Positions 27,735 to 40,020 of a stretch of DNA of 64,000 nucleotides are shown here, piece after piece; position 1 is the stretch's first letter; each line of letters opens with the position of its first letter. The translations under genes were made by a program, and so were the position numbers. The notes under the pieces were generated by a model. That model was given only the letters and a program-made list of their open reading frames with translations, made no database searches and was not told where the DNA came from. This DNA comes from Oceanicola sp. D3 (GTDB lineage: Bacteria > Pseudomonadota > Alphaproteobacteria > Rhodobacterales > Rhodobacteraceae): NCBI RefSeq assembly GCF_006351965.1, contig NZ_CP040932.1, positions 1,922,001-1,986,000 of the forward strand, given 5' to 3'.

Positions 27735-29555
27735 TTAGCCCTCTGCGCGCGCAGCCTTCTTGCGCTCATGCGGATCAAGGTGGCGCTTGCGCAGCCGCAC
27801 CGCGTTGGGCGTGACCTCGACCAGCTCGTCGTCGTTGATGTAGGCAATGGCCTCTTCGAGCGAATGGGTGATGGGCGTGGTCAGGCGCACCGCTTCGTCC
27901 GAGCCAGAGGCGCGCACGTTGGTCAGCTTCTTGCCCTTCAACGGGTTCACCTCAAGGTCATTCTCGCGGCTGTGCTCACCGATGATCATGCCCTGATACA
28001 CCGGTGCCTGCGCCCCGATGAACATCCGGCCCCGGTCTTCGAGGTTCCACAGCGCATAAGCCACGGCCTCGCCTGCATCCATCGAGATCAGAACGCCCGC
28101 GCGGCGGCCCGGGATAGAGCCCTTGTGCGGCGCCCAGCCGTGGAACACACGGTTAAGCACGCCGGTGCCGCGCGTGTCGGTCAGAAACTCGCCATGGTAG
28201 CCAATCAGCCCGCGCGAGGGCACGTGAGCGATGATCCGGGTCTTGCCCGCGCCCGCCTGCCGCATTTCCACAAGGTCGCCCTTGCGTGCGCCGGTGAGCT
28301 TTTCGATGACCGCGCCGGAATGCTCGTCATCCACGTCGATGGTGACTTCCTCGACCGGCTCCAGCCGCTGCCCGTCTTCTTCGCGCATCAGCACCTGCGG
28401 GCGCGAGATGGATAGCTCGAAGCCCTCGCGGCGCATGTTTTCGATCAGCACGCCCATCTGCAATTCGCCCCGACCGGCGACCTCGAAGGCCTCGCCGCCC
28501 GGTGTGTCGGTGACCTTGATCGCCACGTTCACCTCGGCTTCGCGCATCAGTCGCTCGCGGATGACCCGGCTTTGCACCTTCTTGCCGTCGCGGCCCGCCA
28601 GCGGCGAGTCGTTGATCCCGAAGGTCACGGAAATCGTCGGCGGATCAATCGGTTGCGCATCGAGCGGCTCTTCGACCGCGAGCGCACAGATGGTGTCGGA
28701 GACGGTAGCCTTGGCCATGCCGGCCAGCGTAACGATATCGCCTGCCACGGCCTCGTCGATCTCTTGCAGGCCGAGCCCGCGGAATGCCTGAATCTTGGAA
28801 ACGCGGAATTGCTCGATTTTCTGGCCGTTGCGGGTGAGGGCCTGCACGGTTGCGCCAGCCTTGATGCGGCCCGATTCAACCCGGCCCGTCAGCGTGCGCC
28901 CGATAAAGGCATCGGCGCCCAGCGTGGTGGCCAGCATGCGGAAGTCTTCATCCGCGTGCTTCTGCTGCTTGGGGGCGGGCACGTGGTTGACGATCAGCTT
29001 GAACAGCGCGTCCAGATCCTTGCGCGGGCCGTCTAGCTCGGGGTCGCACCAGCCGGACCGGCCAGAGGCGTAAAGGTGTGGGAAGTCGAGCTGGTCTTCG
29101 TCGGCATCGAGCGCGGCGAAAAGGTCGAACACTTCGTCCAGCGCGCGGTCGGGCTCGGCGTCGGGCTTGTCGACCTTGTTGAGCACGACGATGGGGCGCA
29201 GGCCGAGGGCGAGCGCCTTAGAGGTAACGAACTTGGTCTGCGGCATCGGCCCTTCGGCGGCATCCACCAGCAGCACCACGCCATCGACCATGGAGAGGAT
29301 GCGCTCCACCTCGCCGCCAAAGTCGGCGTGGCCGGGGGTGTCGACGATGTTGATGCGGGTGCCCTTCCACTCGACCGAAGTGCATTTGGCAAGGATGGTG
29401 ATACCGCGCTCGCGCTCAAGGTCATTGGAGTCCATCGCCCGCTCGGCCACCGCCTGGTTCTCGCGGAAGGCGCCCGATTGCTTCAGCAGCTCGTCCACAA
29501 GGGTGGTTTTCCCGTGGTCGACGTGGGCGATGATGGCGATGTTGCGCAGGTCCAT
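27735..29555 (-). CDS. typA: ribosome-associated translational GTPase TypA/BipA
   Basis: 606-residue GTPase of the EF-G superfamily that assists ribosome assembly and stress adaptation. G1 is [16 protein letters not shown]2 [12 protein letters not shown]3 [11 protein letters not shown]4 [10 protein letters not shown]. Domains II, III and V plus the BipA-specific C-terminal domain (RVHFHGW-like [19 protein letters not shown]) follow. GAGGA precedes the ATG by 7 bases. Confidence 0.96.
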   Translation of the reverse strand: MDLRNIAIIAHVDHGKTTLVDELLKQSGAFRENQAVAERAMDSNDLERERGITILAKCTSVEWKGTRINIVDTPGHADFGGEVERILSMVDGVVLLVDAAEGPMPQTKFVTSKALALGLRPIVVLNKVDKPDAEPDRALDEVFDLFAALDADEDQLDFPHLYASGRSGWCDPELDGPRKDLDALFKLIVNHVPAPKQQKHADEDFRMLATTLGADAFIGRTLTGRVESGRIKAGATVQALTRNGQKIEQFRVSKIQAFRGLGLQEIDEAVAGDIVTLAGMAKATVSDTICALAVEEPLDAQPIDPPTISVTFGINDSPLAGRDGKKVQSRVIRERLMREAEVNVAIKVTDTPGGEAFEVAGRGELQMGVLIENMRREGFELSISRPQVLMREEDGQRLEPVEEVTIDVDDEHSGAVIEKLTGARKGDLVEMRQAGAGKTRIIAHVPSRGLIGYHGEFLTDTRGTGVLNRVFHGWAPHKGSIPGRRAGVLISMDAGEAVAYALWNLEDRGRMFIGAQAPVYQGMIIGEHSRENDLEVNPLKGKKLTNVRASGSDEAVRLTTPITHSLEEAIAYINDDELVEVTPNAVRLRKRHLDPHERKKAARAEG

Positions 29556-29614
29556 TTTCTGTCCTCAAAAGCGTTCGCGCCGCGCATATCCTGCGCTGCG
29601 GCGAATGGCCAGCC

Positions 29615-30226
29615 TCAAGTGACGACGTACCAGTCTCGTCGGTGGTTGAACGCCACGACAAAGTTGAGGATGACCGCGCCCAGCAGCGACCAGAGCACCG
29701 CCGTGAGCGGCAGGACGAGGGCCGCGACGGAGAAGAGCAAGATATCGTGGATGAGCTGGGTCCAACCGGCGCGAAAGCCGTATTTGTCTTGCAGGATCAG
29801 CGCGATGATAGACACGCCGCCAAGCGAGGACGAGTGCCGGAACAGGCCGAGCAGGCCAACGCCTGCCGCAACGCCAAAAAGCACGGCCGCCGCCGCCGGG
29901 TGCACATCGGCGATGATCAGGAGCGGTGCGAGTGCTGTGGACATGAGCGAAAGCAGCGTGACGGCGGCGAGCGATTTCAGGCAAAACACCGGGCCACGCG
30001 CGCGCCATGCGAAGGCGTAGAAGGGGATGTTGATGACAAAGAACACCAGCCCGAACGACCACCCCGAGAGGTAGGAGATGATCAGCGCCGTGCCCGCCGT
30101 GCCGCTTGAGATCAGCCCCGCCGCGCTCAGAAGGTGCACTCCAAGCGCGGCCTGTGCGGAGGCGACCAGCAGCCCTTGGGCATCCTCGATGGGCGTGTAA
30201 TGCGGGGTGTCGTCAGGGGTGGTCAT
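29615..30226 (-). CDS. YitT-family membrane protein
   Basis: 203 residues with five to six hydrophobic helices and the typical Gly-rich first motif [18 protein letters not shown] and the later [16 protein letters not shown]. YitT-type proteins are uncharacterised membrane proteins, some suspected to be transporters. This one lacks the C-terminal DUF2179 domain and ends shortly after the last helix (RRDWYVVT). The ATG at 30226 begins [10 protein letters not shown]; longer starts are not supported. Confidence 0.78.
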   Translation of the reverse strand: MTTPDDTPHYTPIEDAQGLLVASAQAALGVHLLSAAGLISSGTAGTALIISYLSGWSFGLVFFVINIPFYAFAWRARGPVFCLKSLAAVTLLSLMSTALAPLLIIADVHPAAAAVLFGVAAGVGLLGLFRHSSSLGGVSIIALILQDKYGFRAGWTQLIHDILLFSVAALVLPLTAVLWSLLGAVILNFVVAFNHRRDWYVVT

Positions 30227-30305
30227 GGGGCGATCTGGCCTTTGCAGCGATGCGCGGTCAAACCCTGCCGGTGGGGCAGGGCGCGATGGCGGGGGTGGCT
30301 GCCTG

Positions 30306-30641
30306 CTAGTGCGGCGTTGCCGATGAGAAAAGATGCAGCACGAGCACGCCGGCAAGGATGAGGGCGAGGCCGACCACTGCCGGAAGGTCCAGCTTTTGCC
30401 CGTAGATCAGCAGGCCCATGACCGCGATCAGCACAATGCCGAGACCCGACCAGATGGCATAGACCACGCCCACAGGCATCACCTTCACTGTCAGGGACAG
30501 AAAGTAGAACGACACCGCATAAGCCGCCACAACCAGCGCTGCCGGAGCCAGTCGGGTGAAGCCGCGCGTGGCGGGCAGGGCGACGGTGCCGATGGTTTCG
30601 GCAAGGATGGCGAGCACGAGGAAGAGGTAGGTCTTGGGCAT
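30306..30641 (-). CDS. small multidrug resistance (SMR) family transporter
   Basis: 111 residues, four membrane helices. The conserved membrane-embedded Glu that binds drug and protons is in LAILAETIGT in helix 1, and helix 3 holds the YAIWSGLGIVLI signature. Resembles EmrE/QacE or the guanidinium-exporter branch; the substrate cannot be told from sequence. A single gene, so a homodimer is likely. 79 bases upstream of, and in the same direction as, the YitT-type gene. Confidence 0.9.
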   Translation of the reverse strand: MPKTYLFLVLAILAETIGTVALPATRGFTRLAPAALVVAAYAVSFYFLSLTVKVMPVGVVYAIWSGLGIVLIAVMGLLIYGQKLDLPAVVGLALILAGVLVLHLFSSATPH

Positions 30642-30761
30642 GAGGGCACCGGTGCTGAATGGGGCTGCGGGCGGGCACCACCGCGCCGCCTGTTGCCTCC
30701 CTAGCTCACAGCGCTGGCAGAGGCGAGTCGCTGACGCCTGCACTGTGCGGCAGGTCGCACG

Positions 30762-30794
30762 GTTTCTCCGAGAAACTGTGTGGAAACCCACACA
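30762..30794. promoter_or_regulatory. two adjacent perfect dyads in the only gap over 300 bases
   Basis: The 323 bases from 30642 to 30964 separate the divergent SMR and SGNH genes and hold no plausible gene. In the middle lie GTTTCTCCGAGAAAC (30762-30776; 6-bp arms, 3-base loop) and, directly after it, TGTGTGGAAACCCACACA (30777-30794; 7-bp arms, 4-base loop). Neither is followed by a T-run, so operators or processed RNA hairpins are more likely than terminators. Confidence 0.5.
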
Positions 30795-30964
30795 TTGGCT
30801 TTGGGCTGTGAGATGAGGATGCCGCTGCAACCCATTGATAGAAGGGCCAATCATCAAAATACCTGCTCTCAGCACGGAATTTGATTGTCACACACCCGAG
30901 AGTTGCGGAAGGTTCTGCCACACCGCCTGCGACCAACGCAGGCCACCCAAAGGGAGGAAACCTA

Positions 30965-31762
30965 ATGATCCGCCGGACCATGCTCCGAGCGGCCCTCGTG
31001 GCCGCATGTCTCACGCCCCTCACGCTTCAGCCAATCGTGGCGCAAGACCTCATCCCCGAGGTCACCCAGCCGCAGGCCGAAAATCCAGCTCGCGTTCTGC
31101 TCGTGGGCAACAGCTACCTGTATTACAACGACAGTCTGCACAATCACCTGCGCCGGATGGTGATGGCGGGCACCGAGGTGGAGCCACAGTACAAGTCTTC
31201 CACGATCGGCGGCGCGCGGATCGACCATCACAACATGGACTGGCTCACAACGCCGGGGGCCATCGGGGTGGAAGAGCCGTTTGAACTGGTTCTGCTTCAG
31301 GGCCATTCCAATGCGGCCCTCTCTGAGAAAAACGCCAAGCGCTACATGGATGGGGTGAAGGCCGCCGCGGCGCTGATCGAAGAGCGCGGTGGCAAGGTGG
31401 CGCTCTACATGCCACATGCCTACGTGGAGCCGCACAAGAGCGCAGATCCGGAAAACATCCGCACCAACGCGCGCTTCTATACCGAGGCAGGCAATGAGAT
31501 TGACGCTATCGTCATCCCGGTAGCATTGGCCTTCGAGGAGGCCTACAAGCGCCGCCCCGAGATCGCGCTGCACAAGGATTACGACGGCTCACACCCCAGC
31601 CTGCTGGGCAGCTTCCTTGCGGCGGCGACGGCCTATGCAACGCTCTACGGCGCGGATCCGGTGGGCAACGAGTATGACTACTTCGGAAAGGTGAGCGCAG
31701 AGGATGCGGCCTTCCTGCAGGAAGTCGCCCGCGACACTGTAAACGCCTACTTCGGGCGATAG
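30965..31762 (+). CDS. exported SGNH/GDSL-type hydrolase-like protein
   Basis: 265 residues with a Sec signal peptide (about 1-25, ending PIVAQ). The mature protein begins its fold with VLLVGNSYLYYND, whose Ser fits SGNH block I, and ends with KDYDGSHPSLLGSF, whose Asp and His fit the block V DxxH pair. An LLQGHSNA stretch corresponds to the Asn block. It may be a periplasmic esterase or a glycan deacetylase. AAAGGGAGG lies before the ATG at 30965. It converges on icd, with a shared hairpin in the 45-base gap. Confidence 0.75.
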   Translation: MIRRTMLRAALVAACLTPLTLQPIVAQDLIPEVTQPQAENPARVLLVGNSYLYYNDSLHNHLRRMVMAGTEVEPQYKSSTIGGARIDHHNMDWLTTPGAIGVEEPFELVLLQGHSNAALSEKNAKRYMDGVKAAAALIEERGGKVALYMPHAYVEPHKSADPENIRTNARFYTEAGNEIDAIVIPVALAFEEAYKRRPEIALHKDYDGSHPSLLGSFLAAATAYATLYGADPVGNEYDYFGKVSAEDAAFLQEVARDTVNAYFGR

Positions 31763-31769
31763 GCAAAGG

Positions 31770-31799
31770 GCGGGCCGGGGCACACTGGCTCCGGCCCGC
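31770..31799. terminator. bidirectional hairpin between SGNH gene and icd
   Basis: GCGGGCCGG (31770-31778) pairs perfectly with CCGGCCCGC (31791-31799), loop of 12. It sits in the 45-base gap between two convergent genes. T-runs are weak on both sides, so termination strength is uncertain. Confidence 0.5.
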
Positions 31800-31807
31800 A
31801 CCGCATC

Positions 31808-33022
31808 TTATCCGCCGAGCGCCTTTTGCAGGTTCTCGTCGATCTTTTCGAGGAAGCCGATCGTCGTGAGCCAGCCCTGATCGGGGCCGACGAGCAGGGC
31901 GAGATCCTTGGTCATATGGCCGCTCTCCACCGTATCGACAATCACCTGTTCCAGCGTTTCGGCAAAGCGGGTGAGTTCGGCGTTGCCGTCCAGCTTGGCG
32001 CGGTGCTTCAGCCCGCCGGTCCACGCATAGATCGAAGCGATGGAGTTGGTGGAGGTGCTCTTGCCCTCCTGATGTTGGCGATAGTGCCGCGTCACCGTGC
32101 CGTGCGCTGCCTCGGCCTCCACAATCTGCCCATCCGGCGTCATCAGTTGCGAGGTCATCATGCCAAGCGAGCCGAAGCCCTGCGCGACAGTGTCAGATTG
32201 CACATCGCCATCGTAGTTCTTGCAGGCCCAGACGAACTTGCCGTTCCACTTGAGCGCGCAAGCCACCATATCGTCAATCAGCCGGTGCTCGTACCAGATG
32301 CCAGCGGCCTTGAATTTCTCTTCAAATTCAGCCTCGTAGATCTCTTGGAACAAGTCCTTAAAGCGCCCGTCATAGGCCTTGAGGATGGTGTTCTTGGTGC
32401 TCAGATACACCGGCCAGCCAACGTTGAGCCCGTAGTTCAGCGAGGCGCGGGCAAAGTCGCGGATGCTCTCATCCTGATTGTACATGCCCATATAAACGCC
32501 GGCATCGGGCGCATCGTAGACCTCGCGCTCGATCACCTCGCCATTCGCGCCTTCCCACTTCATCGTCAGCTTGCCGCCGGAAGGAAAGTGAAAGTCGGTC
32601 GCCTTGTATTGGTCGCCAAAGGCGTGGCGGCCCACCACGATGGGCGAGGTCCAGCCGGGCACGAGGCGCGGCACGTTCTTGCAGATGATCGGCTGGCGGA
32701 AGACCACGCCGCCGAGGATGTTGCGGATGGTGCCATTGGGGCTGCGCCACATCTTCTTGAGGCCGAATTCCTCCACCCGCGCCTCATCGGGCGTGATGGT
32801 GGCGCATTTCACGCCCACGCCCACTTCCTTGATCTTCTCGGCGGCGTCGATGGTGATCTGGTCGTCGGTCTCGTCGCGCACCTGAATCGAGAGGTCGTAG
32901 TAGAGCAGGTCGATGTCGAGATAGGGCTCGATCAGCTTCTTCTTGATGAAGTCCCAGATGATCCGGGTCATCTCGTCGCCGTCGATCTCGACCATCGGGT
33001 TCTCGACTTTGATCTTCGACAT
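31808..33022 (-). CDS. icd: NADP-dependent isocitrate dehydrogenase, dimeric type
   Basis: Oxidises isocitrate to 2-oxoglutarate in the TCA cycle. 404 residues, the eukaryote-like NADP subfamily: start [20 protein letters not shown], substrate-binding [12 protein letters not shown], and metal/coenzyme region [15 protein letters not shown] and [12 protein letters not shown]. An in-frame extension to 33061 is not conserved. It lies 93 bases downstream of a second, unrelated NADP-isocitrate dehydrogenase gene with a terminator hairpin between, so both are probably transcribed separately. Confidence 0.96.
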   Translation of the reverse strand: MSKIKVENPMVEIDGDEMTRIIWDFIKKKLIEPYLDIDLLYYDLSIQVRDETDDQITIDAAEKIKEVGVGVKCATITPDEARVEEFGLKKMWRSPNGTIRNILGGVVFRQPIICKNVPRLVPGWTSPIVVGRHAFGDQYKATDFHFPSGGKLTMKWEGANGEVIEREVYDAPDAGVYMGMYNQDESIRDFARASLNYGLNVGWPVYLSTKNTILKAYDGRFKDLFQEIYEAEFEEKFKAAGIWYEHRLIDDMVACALKWNGKFVWACKNYDGDVQSDTVAQGFGSLGMMTSQLMTPDGQIVEAEAAHGTVTRHYRQHQEGKSTSTNSIASIYAWTGGLKHRAKLDGNAELTRFAETLEQVIVDTVESGHMTKDLALLVGPDQGWLTTIGFLEKIDENLQKALGG

Positions 33023-33080
33023 TCGCGCGTCTCCTTGAGGCCTTCGGCATCCTTGGCGCAACCTGGTTAAGCGCCGGTAA

Positions 33081-33107
33081 AACTGCGGCGGCCGAATGGG
33101 CCGCCGC
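33081..33107 (-). terminator. terminator after the monomeric isocitrate dehydrogenase gene
   Basis: On the minus strand a perfect 9-bp stem (GCGGCGGCC / GGCCGCCGC, loop of 5) is followed by AGTTTTA. It lies 8 bases past the stop codon of the upstream gene and separates it from icd. Confidence 0.65.
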
Positions 33108-33114
33108 GTGTGAT

Positions 33115-35319
<2,205 letters not shown>

Positions 35320-35455
35320 GTTGGAGCCCCCTCGCTAGCTGTTGTTAAGGCCCGCCGCGCACCTGCTGCGGCGCGGAATCGGGATGTTGCGGCTGTCCTA
35401 TCCCATATCCTTGGCGCATGGAAGGTATGCCGTTGTATACCGATTGTCGCAGGCC

Positions 35456-36145
35456 TCAGCTTTCCGAGGCGCGCAGGGCTGCCGCAAGGGTCTGCCCAAG
35501 CTCCACAACCGCGTCGATCTGTTCGGGGCGCTTCAGGGCGCCGTGCAGGCGGATTGACAGGCCGTCACGGCCCCGGATGATCGCCGGGCGCGCGCTGCGG
35601 GGCAGGGGGCTGGCCGGGATGGCGGGGTGCAACGCTATGGGGCGCAGCGCATCCTCTGCGCCGGGTGTCGCCATCAGCAGTGCCGGACTGCCCTCCAGCG
35701 GCACTGGCTTCAGGTCGGGCACCTCCTCGGCCATGCTGCCCAGCAGCCGGCCCAACATGGCCTGCGCCAGCCCGCCGCCCAACATGCCCGCAAAACGCTC
35801 CACATCCGCCGCGCGGCTGCCGTCGATGTCGAGCGGCAGGATAGACAGGCCGTGGGGTAGGGCGAGGCTTGGGTCTTGCCACTCGGTGTAGCGGGTGGTG
35901 TTGCTGGAGCTTGAGCCGCCCGAGCGCTGCACCACGATCTGCAACACCCAGCCTTCGCGCGGGCTGCTGATGCGGGTCACGGTCTTGCGCCCCTCCCGCC
36001 CGGTAGAAAAGTGCCACCCCGCCGCAGCGCAATGAGCGCGCAGCAGGGCCTCGCGCTTCTTTGCCCACCAGAGCAGCGCGCCCACCAGAGCGATCTGGCC
36101 CAAGAAGACCACCGTGACCAAAATGATGATGGCCGTGTTCGACAC
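35456..36145 (-). CDS. single-helix membrane protein, function unknown
   Basis: 229 residues from a GTG start (VSNTAIII): one N-terminal membrane helix (about 4-24) with a cytoplasmic soluble remainder. GREGRKTVTRISSPREGW and a later GLSILPLDIDGSR can be seen, but no known domain. Longer in-frame starts up to 36223 would add an Arg-rich, implausible N-terminus. Its 5' end lies 148 bases from the divergent DUF2235 gene start. Function unknown. Confidence 0.65.
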   Translation of the reverse strand: MSNTAIIILVTVVFLGQIALVGALLWWAKKREALLRAHCAAAGWHFSTGREGRKTVTRISSPREGWVLQIVVQRSGGSSSSNTTRYTEWQDPSLALPHGLSILPLDIDGSRAADVERFAGMLGGGLAQAMLGRLLGSMAEEVPDLKPVPLEGSPALLMATPGAEDALRPIALHPAIPASPLPRSARPAIIRGRDGLSIRLHGALKRPEQIDAVVELGQTLAAALRASES

Positions 36146-36292
36146 GCGCGCGCCTCCCGCAAGTTTCGCCGTCACCCTAGCCACGCGCTGCCGCACTGTC
36201 ACCCGACCGGCGACAGCGCGCACATCCTATGGTAGAATGCCCCCATTTCCCGCCGGGCCCGCCCGGATCATTTGACCTCGGAGCATTACCCC

Positions 36293-37489
36293 ATGAAGCG
36301 CATCGCGATTTTCTGCGACGGCACCTGGAACACACCAGATGCGCCCTATCCGACGAATGTCTTCCACCTCCACAGCATGGCCCGGCGCACCGCCGCCGAT
36401 GGCACCTCCCAGATCCTCAAATACATCCCCGGCGTCGGCACCGGCTTTGGCAAAACAGGCTGGCGCAAGAAGCTCGACAAGGTGACAGGCGGGGTGTTTG
36501 GCGTGGGCGTCACCAAGAACATCCTCGCAGGCTACACCTTCCTGATCGAGCAATACGAGCCGGGCGATGAGATTTACGTCTTCGGCTTTTCTCGCGGGGC
36601 CTTCACCGCCCGCTCGCTGGTGGGGCTCATCCGCGCCTCGGGCCTGCCGCGCCACACCGAGGCATGGAAGGCCCCCGAGGCTCTCAAGCGCTATCGCGAC
36701 AACGCCCCTTCCACCAAACCCTCCAGCGAGGAAAGCCACCGCTTTCGGCTCGGCTTCTCGCCCGATGTCGTGACCTCTCAGAAGGAGGCGGACTGGCGCG
36801 CAGCGCAGGGCCATCCGGTGCCACCGATGCTCACGGTCACCTATCTCGGTATCTGGGATACAGTCGGCGCGCTCGGGATTCCGAGCTATTACAAATGGTT
36901 GGCGCAGGTGTTCAACCGAAGCCAAGGCTTTCACGACACGCAGCTCAGCTCTATGGTCATGGCCGCCCGTCATGCGGTGTCGATCGACGAGCGGCGGAAG
37001 GCCTTTCCGCCCACGCTCTGGGGCAACCTTGGCGAGCTCAACCGTGAAAACCCCGACCGCAAGCGCAGCTACCAGCAGCTCTGGTTCGCGGGCGACCATG
37101 GCTCGGTTGGCGGCGGTGGCGACATTGTTGGGCTGTCTCACGTCACCCTGCGCTGGGTTGTGAAGGGGGCGCAGGACCAAGGGCTGGAGTTTGACCCAAC
37201 CCAGCTTGCCGTCTTTGAGGCGCAGGAAAACCCGCTGGAGCCGTCGCTCTTCAACAAATCCGCCACGCCCGGCTTATTCACCCGCATGCTCCGCCGCCGC
37301 GTGCTGGATCGAGTGGGCCGCATGGAGGTGCCAGACCCGGCCACCGGGCGCACCACAGAAGTGGCGATTGGGCCAGACTACGTGTGGGATATCTCCAACC
37401 CCGCCCGACGCCGCTACAATGAACTCCCGTCCTACCGGCCCCCATCGCTCCGCCCCTTCGAAGCGGACCTGCGCGCACCGGACGGCTAA
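36293..37489 (+). CDS. DUF2235 alpha/beta hydrolase-like protein
   Basis: 398 residues. The start RIAIFCDGTWN and the nucleophile motif FGFSRGAFTARSLVG (GxSxG) define the DUF2235 family, as does WDTVGALGIP further on and the His in WFAGDHGSVGGGG. Relatives include the Tle1 phospholipase effectors of type VI secretion, but no VI secretion gene, immunity gene or PAAR protein is near, so a housekeeping or stress lipase role is as likely. ATG at 36293 directly precedes the conserved start; no signal peptide. Confidence 0.85.
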   Translation: MKRIAIFCDGTWNTPDAPYPTNVFHLHSMARRTAADGTSQILKYIPGVGTGFGKTGWRKKLDKVTGGVFGVGVTKNILAGYTFLIEQYEPGDEIYVFGFSRGAFTARSLVGLIRASGLPRHTEAWKAPEALKRYRDNAPSTKPSSEESHRFRLGFSPDVVTSQKEADWRAAQGHPVPPMLTVTYLGIWDTVGALGIPSYYKWLAQVFNRSQGFHDTQLSSMVMAARHAVSIDERRKAFPPTLWGNLGELNRENPDRKRSYQQLWFAGDHGSVGGGGDIVGLSHVTLRWVVKGAQDQGLEFDPTQLAVFEAQENPLEPSLFNKSATPGLFTRMLRRRVLDRVGRMEVPDPATGRTTEVAIGPDYVWDISNPARRRYNELPSYRPPSLRPFEADLRAPDG

Positions 37490-37532
37490 TGCCGCTTCGC
37501 CCTCTCAGAACGGCCAAAGCGTGTCTGCCGGC

Positions 37533-38150
37533 CTATTCGTCTGGTTCGATCAATCCCAAACCGCGTAGATAAATGCCAATCCCGGTTTCCAGCAGCTCCT
37601 CGGGCGGGAAGGGTGCGCGGGTTCCCGGGCTGCCACGGGCAAAAAGCTCCACCACCCCGTGCGACATGGCCCAGATATGGGCGGAAAACATCGCCGCGGG
37701 CGGGCGCTTTTCGGGGGGCAGCCGCTCCGCGAGGCCCGCTGCGGCGCGTTCCAGCACGGCTTGGGCGCGGGCGGCCCCACGGGCAAGATCGGGATCGCGG
37801 GCCAGCGACAGGCCGGCTTCGAACATTGCCTGATAGTGGCCGGGGAACTTGCGGGCAAAGGCAAGGTAGGCGCGGCCCGTGGCCTCGAAACTGCGGATCG
37901 CCGAAGGCTGGCCGGTTTCATAGGCGTGTTCCATCAGATCCCCGAAGATCGCGTAGCCCTGCTTGGCCACCTCGGCCAACAGGTCTTCGCGCCCTTCGAA
38001 GTGGCGGTAGACGGCAGCAGGGGTCACGCCCGCATCCTTTGCGGCCTCCGAGAGGGTAAAACCCTGCGGCCCTTTCTCGTCGATCAGGCGGATTGCTGCT
38101 TCAACCAGCGCCTGTCGGAGATTGCCATGATGGTAGCCGCGCCGGGGCAT
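37533..38150 (-). CDS. TetR/AcrR family transcriptional regulator
   Basis: 205 residues: helix-turn-helix at about 12-58 (GFTLSEAAKDAGVTPAAVYRHF), then an all-helical ligand-binding domain of the WHG type (LAFARKFPGHYQAMFEAGL). Its ATG overlaps the TGA stop of ppk2 by one base (TGATG), so it is translated with the polyphosphate kinase and may control that operon or a neighbouring target. The ligand is unknown. Confidence 0.9.
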   Translation of the reverse strand: MPRRGYHHGNLRQALVEAAIRLIDEKGPQGFTLSEAAKDAGVTPAAVYRHFEGREDLLAEVAKQGYAIFGDLMEHAYETGQPSAIRSFEATGRAYLAFARKFPGHYQAMFEAGLSLARDPDLARGAARAQAVLERAAAGLAERLPPEKRPPAAMFSAHIWAMSHGVVELFARGSPGTRAPFPPEELLETGIGIYLRGLGLIEPDE

Positions 38151-39019
38151 CAGGCCGACCAGATCTCCGGGCCGCCGCAGATTTTCGGGTCTGGCGTTTT
38201 GACAAGCGCTTCGTCCTTGCCCGCGTAGTCCAAGCGGCAGAGCACCGCGCGGATCGCGGCGATACGGGCGCGGCGCTTGTCGTCCGAGCGGATCACTGTC
38301 CACGGGTTGCGGGCGGTGTGGCTCATGGCAAAGGTCTCGCGGATGGCCGCCGAATACTCCTCCCACTTCTTCAGCCCTTCCACGTCGATCCAGGAGAGCT
38401 TCCACTGCTTCAGCGGGTCTTTCTCACGCGCCAGAAAGCGCCCAAGCTGCTCGGCGCGGCCCACGTTCAGCCAGATCTTGAAAAGGTGGATGCCGTCCTC
38501 CGTCAGCATCTGCTCAAAGCCGGGAAGCTGGGTGAAAAAATGCTGCCGCTGCGCGTCGGTGCAGAAGCCAAAGACCTTTTCCACAACGCCACGGTTGTAC
38601 CAGCTGCGGTCGAACATCACAAACTCGCCACCCGCCGGAAGCTGGCGCACGTAGCGCTGGAAATACCATTCGCTGGCCTCCTTGTCGGAGGGCTTGGAGA
38701 GCGCAACAACACGCGCCGAGCGCGGGTTGAGGTTTTCGCGCATCCGTTTGATCGTGCCGCCCTTTCCGGCCGCGTCACGCCCCTCAAATACCACCGCCAC
38801 GCGGGCACCGGTCTCCTTGACCCAAGCGAGCATCTTCACCAGCTCGATCTGAAGCGCCTCCAGCGTGTCTTCATACTCGTCCTTGTCCATCCGCTTTTCG
38901 TAGGGATAGCCCTCGAGGATGGTCTTGCCCTTGGCGTCCTTCACCGCGTCGCGCACGTCCTTTGGCGCGTCTTCCTTGAAGAATTTCGAGATCGCGCCGT
39001 CAAAGGGGAGTTTGGTCAT
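38150..39019 (-). CDS. ppk2: polyphosphate kinase 2
   Basis: 289-residue PPK2 of the single-domain class, which phosphorylates a nucleoside diphosphate using polyphosphate. Walker A is [17 protein letters not shown], Walker B-like [17 protein letters not shown], and the lid region [15 protein letters not shown] with the SPID-like [13 protein letters not shown] follows. Class I enzymes mainly favour ADP or GDP; the exact substrate is not provable here. tetR overlaps the stop codon, which is an unusual pairing for this family. Confidence 0.93.
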   Translation of the reverse strand: MTKLPFDGAISKFFKEDAPKDVRDAVKDAKGKTILEGYPYEKRMDKDEYEDTLEALQIELVKMLAWVKETGARVAVVFEGRDAAGKGGTIKRMRENLNPRSARVVALSKPSDKEASEWYFQRYVRQLPAGGEFVMFDRSWYNRGVVEKVFGFCTDAQRQHFFTQLPGFEQMLTEDGIHLFKIWLNVGRAEQLGRFLAREKDPLKQWKLSWIDVEGLKKWEEYSAAIRETFAMSHTARNPWTVIRSDDKRRARIAAIRAVLCRLDYAGKDEALVKTPDPKICGGPEIWSA

Positions 39020-39072
39020 GGGTCACGTCCAAGCGGTTGAAAAGGCTTGGGCAGTATGGGGGTGGCAGGGCC

Positions 39073-40020
39073 TCAGCGCAATCCGGCGCGCTGCGCTGCG
39101 CGGTCGATGGCTGCGAGTGTTGCGCCCGGGTTGGCGTGCTGAGGCATATGGCCGACGCCGGGCAACTCGGTAACACGCGCCGTCGGGATGAGTTTGGCCA
39201 TGGGGCGGGCGTGGATGTCGATTCCCACGGTGGTATCGGCGGTGCCGTGGACGATTTCGATGGGGATGCGTAGCGACGAATAGGCCGGGCGCAGGCGTTG
39301 GAGAGAGGCCTTCAGCTTCAGCACCTGCTGGCCGTTGTTGCGCAGCGTAGAGGCCCGCACGGTGAGCGGCGCGCCGACATGCTGAAGGTAGCCCGGCGGT
39401 GGGGCTTGAGGTTTGAAGATATCGGCCAAGGCACTTTCAATCCGCGCCTCGGAGGCGAGCGCCGAGATCACTGGCACGGCGAAAGTGCGCCCTGCGGGGG
39501 AGCCGGTGAGCGAGTAGAAACCGTCCAGCGGGCCTTCCCACGGCATTGTCGCCCCAGCGAGCGATACCACGGCGGCCACGCGCTCGGGGTGCTCCACGGC
39601 CCAAGCCATAGCCACCGCGCCGCCGTAGCTGTGCCCCACGATCACCGCGCGCCGCACGCCCAGCTTGGCGGCCAGCGCATTGAGGATGGCCGCCTGCTGC
39701 TGCGGCGTGCCACCGCCCGCGATGGCCTCGGAATGGCCAAGACCGGGGCGATCAACGGCAATAACGCGGTAGCGGTTATCGAGCGCGCCGACCATGCGGT
39801 AAGTGAAATCCCGCAGGTTTCCGCCCGCGCCATGGATCAGGATAACAGTCGGCCCGCGTCCGGCTTCAACGTAGTGCACGCGCTTGCCCGCAACCTCCAC
39901 CACCGGCCCAACGGGCGGATAGGCGGCTTCGGCGCTGCGCTTCTGGCTGGCGCTGCACCCGGCCAGCGCCGCAACAACGGCAGCAAGGCTCAACACGGCC
40001 ACTATCGCTTTCGGCATCAT
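39073..40020 (-). CDS. alpha/beta hydrolase, probable lipoprotein
   Basis: 315 residues with an N-terminal lipoprotein signal ending in the lipobox LAGC (Cys about 19-20), so membrane-anchored in the periplasm. The alpha/beta hydrolase fold shows LIHGAGGNLRDF (oxyanion hole), nucleophile in VGHSYGGAVAM, and catalytic His in LPGVGHMPQHA; the acid is in HGTADTT. Closest look-alikes are epoxide or haloalkane hydrolases and esterases. GAGGACGG precedes the ATG at 40020; a second ATG follows directly. Confidence 0.82.
   Translation of the reverse strand: MMPKAIVAVLSLAAVVAALAGCSASQKRSAEAAYPPVGPVVEVAGKRVHYVEAGRGPTVILIHGAGGNLRDFTYRMVGALDNRYRVIAVDRPGLGHSEAIAGGGTPQQQAAILNALAAKLGVRRAVIVGHSYGGAVAMAWAVEHPERVAAVVSLAGATMPWEGPLDGFYSLTGSPAGRTFAVPVISALASEARIESALADIFKPQAPPPGYLQHVGAPLTVRASTLRNNGQQVLKLKASLQRLRPAYSSLRIPIEIVHGTADTTVGIDIHARPMAKLIPTARVTELPGVGHMPQHANPGATLAAIDRAAQRAGLR

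Noticed and set aside
36293-37489. Type VI secretion phospholipase effector
   Set aside because: The DUF2235 family matches, but no VgrG, PAAR, Hcp, adaptor or immunity gene is nearby.
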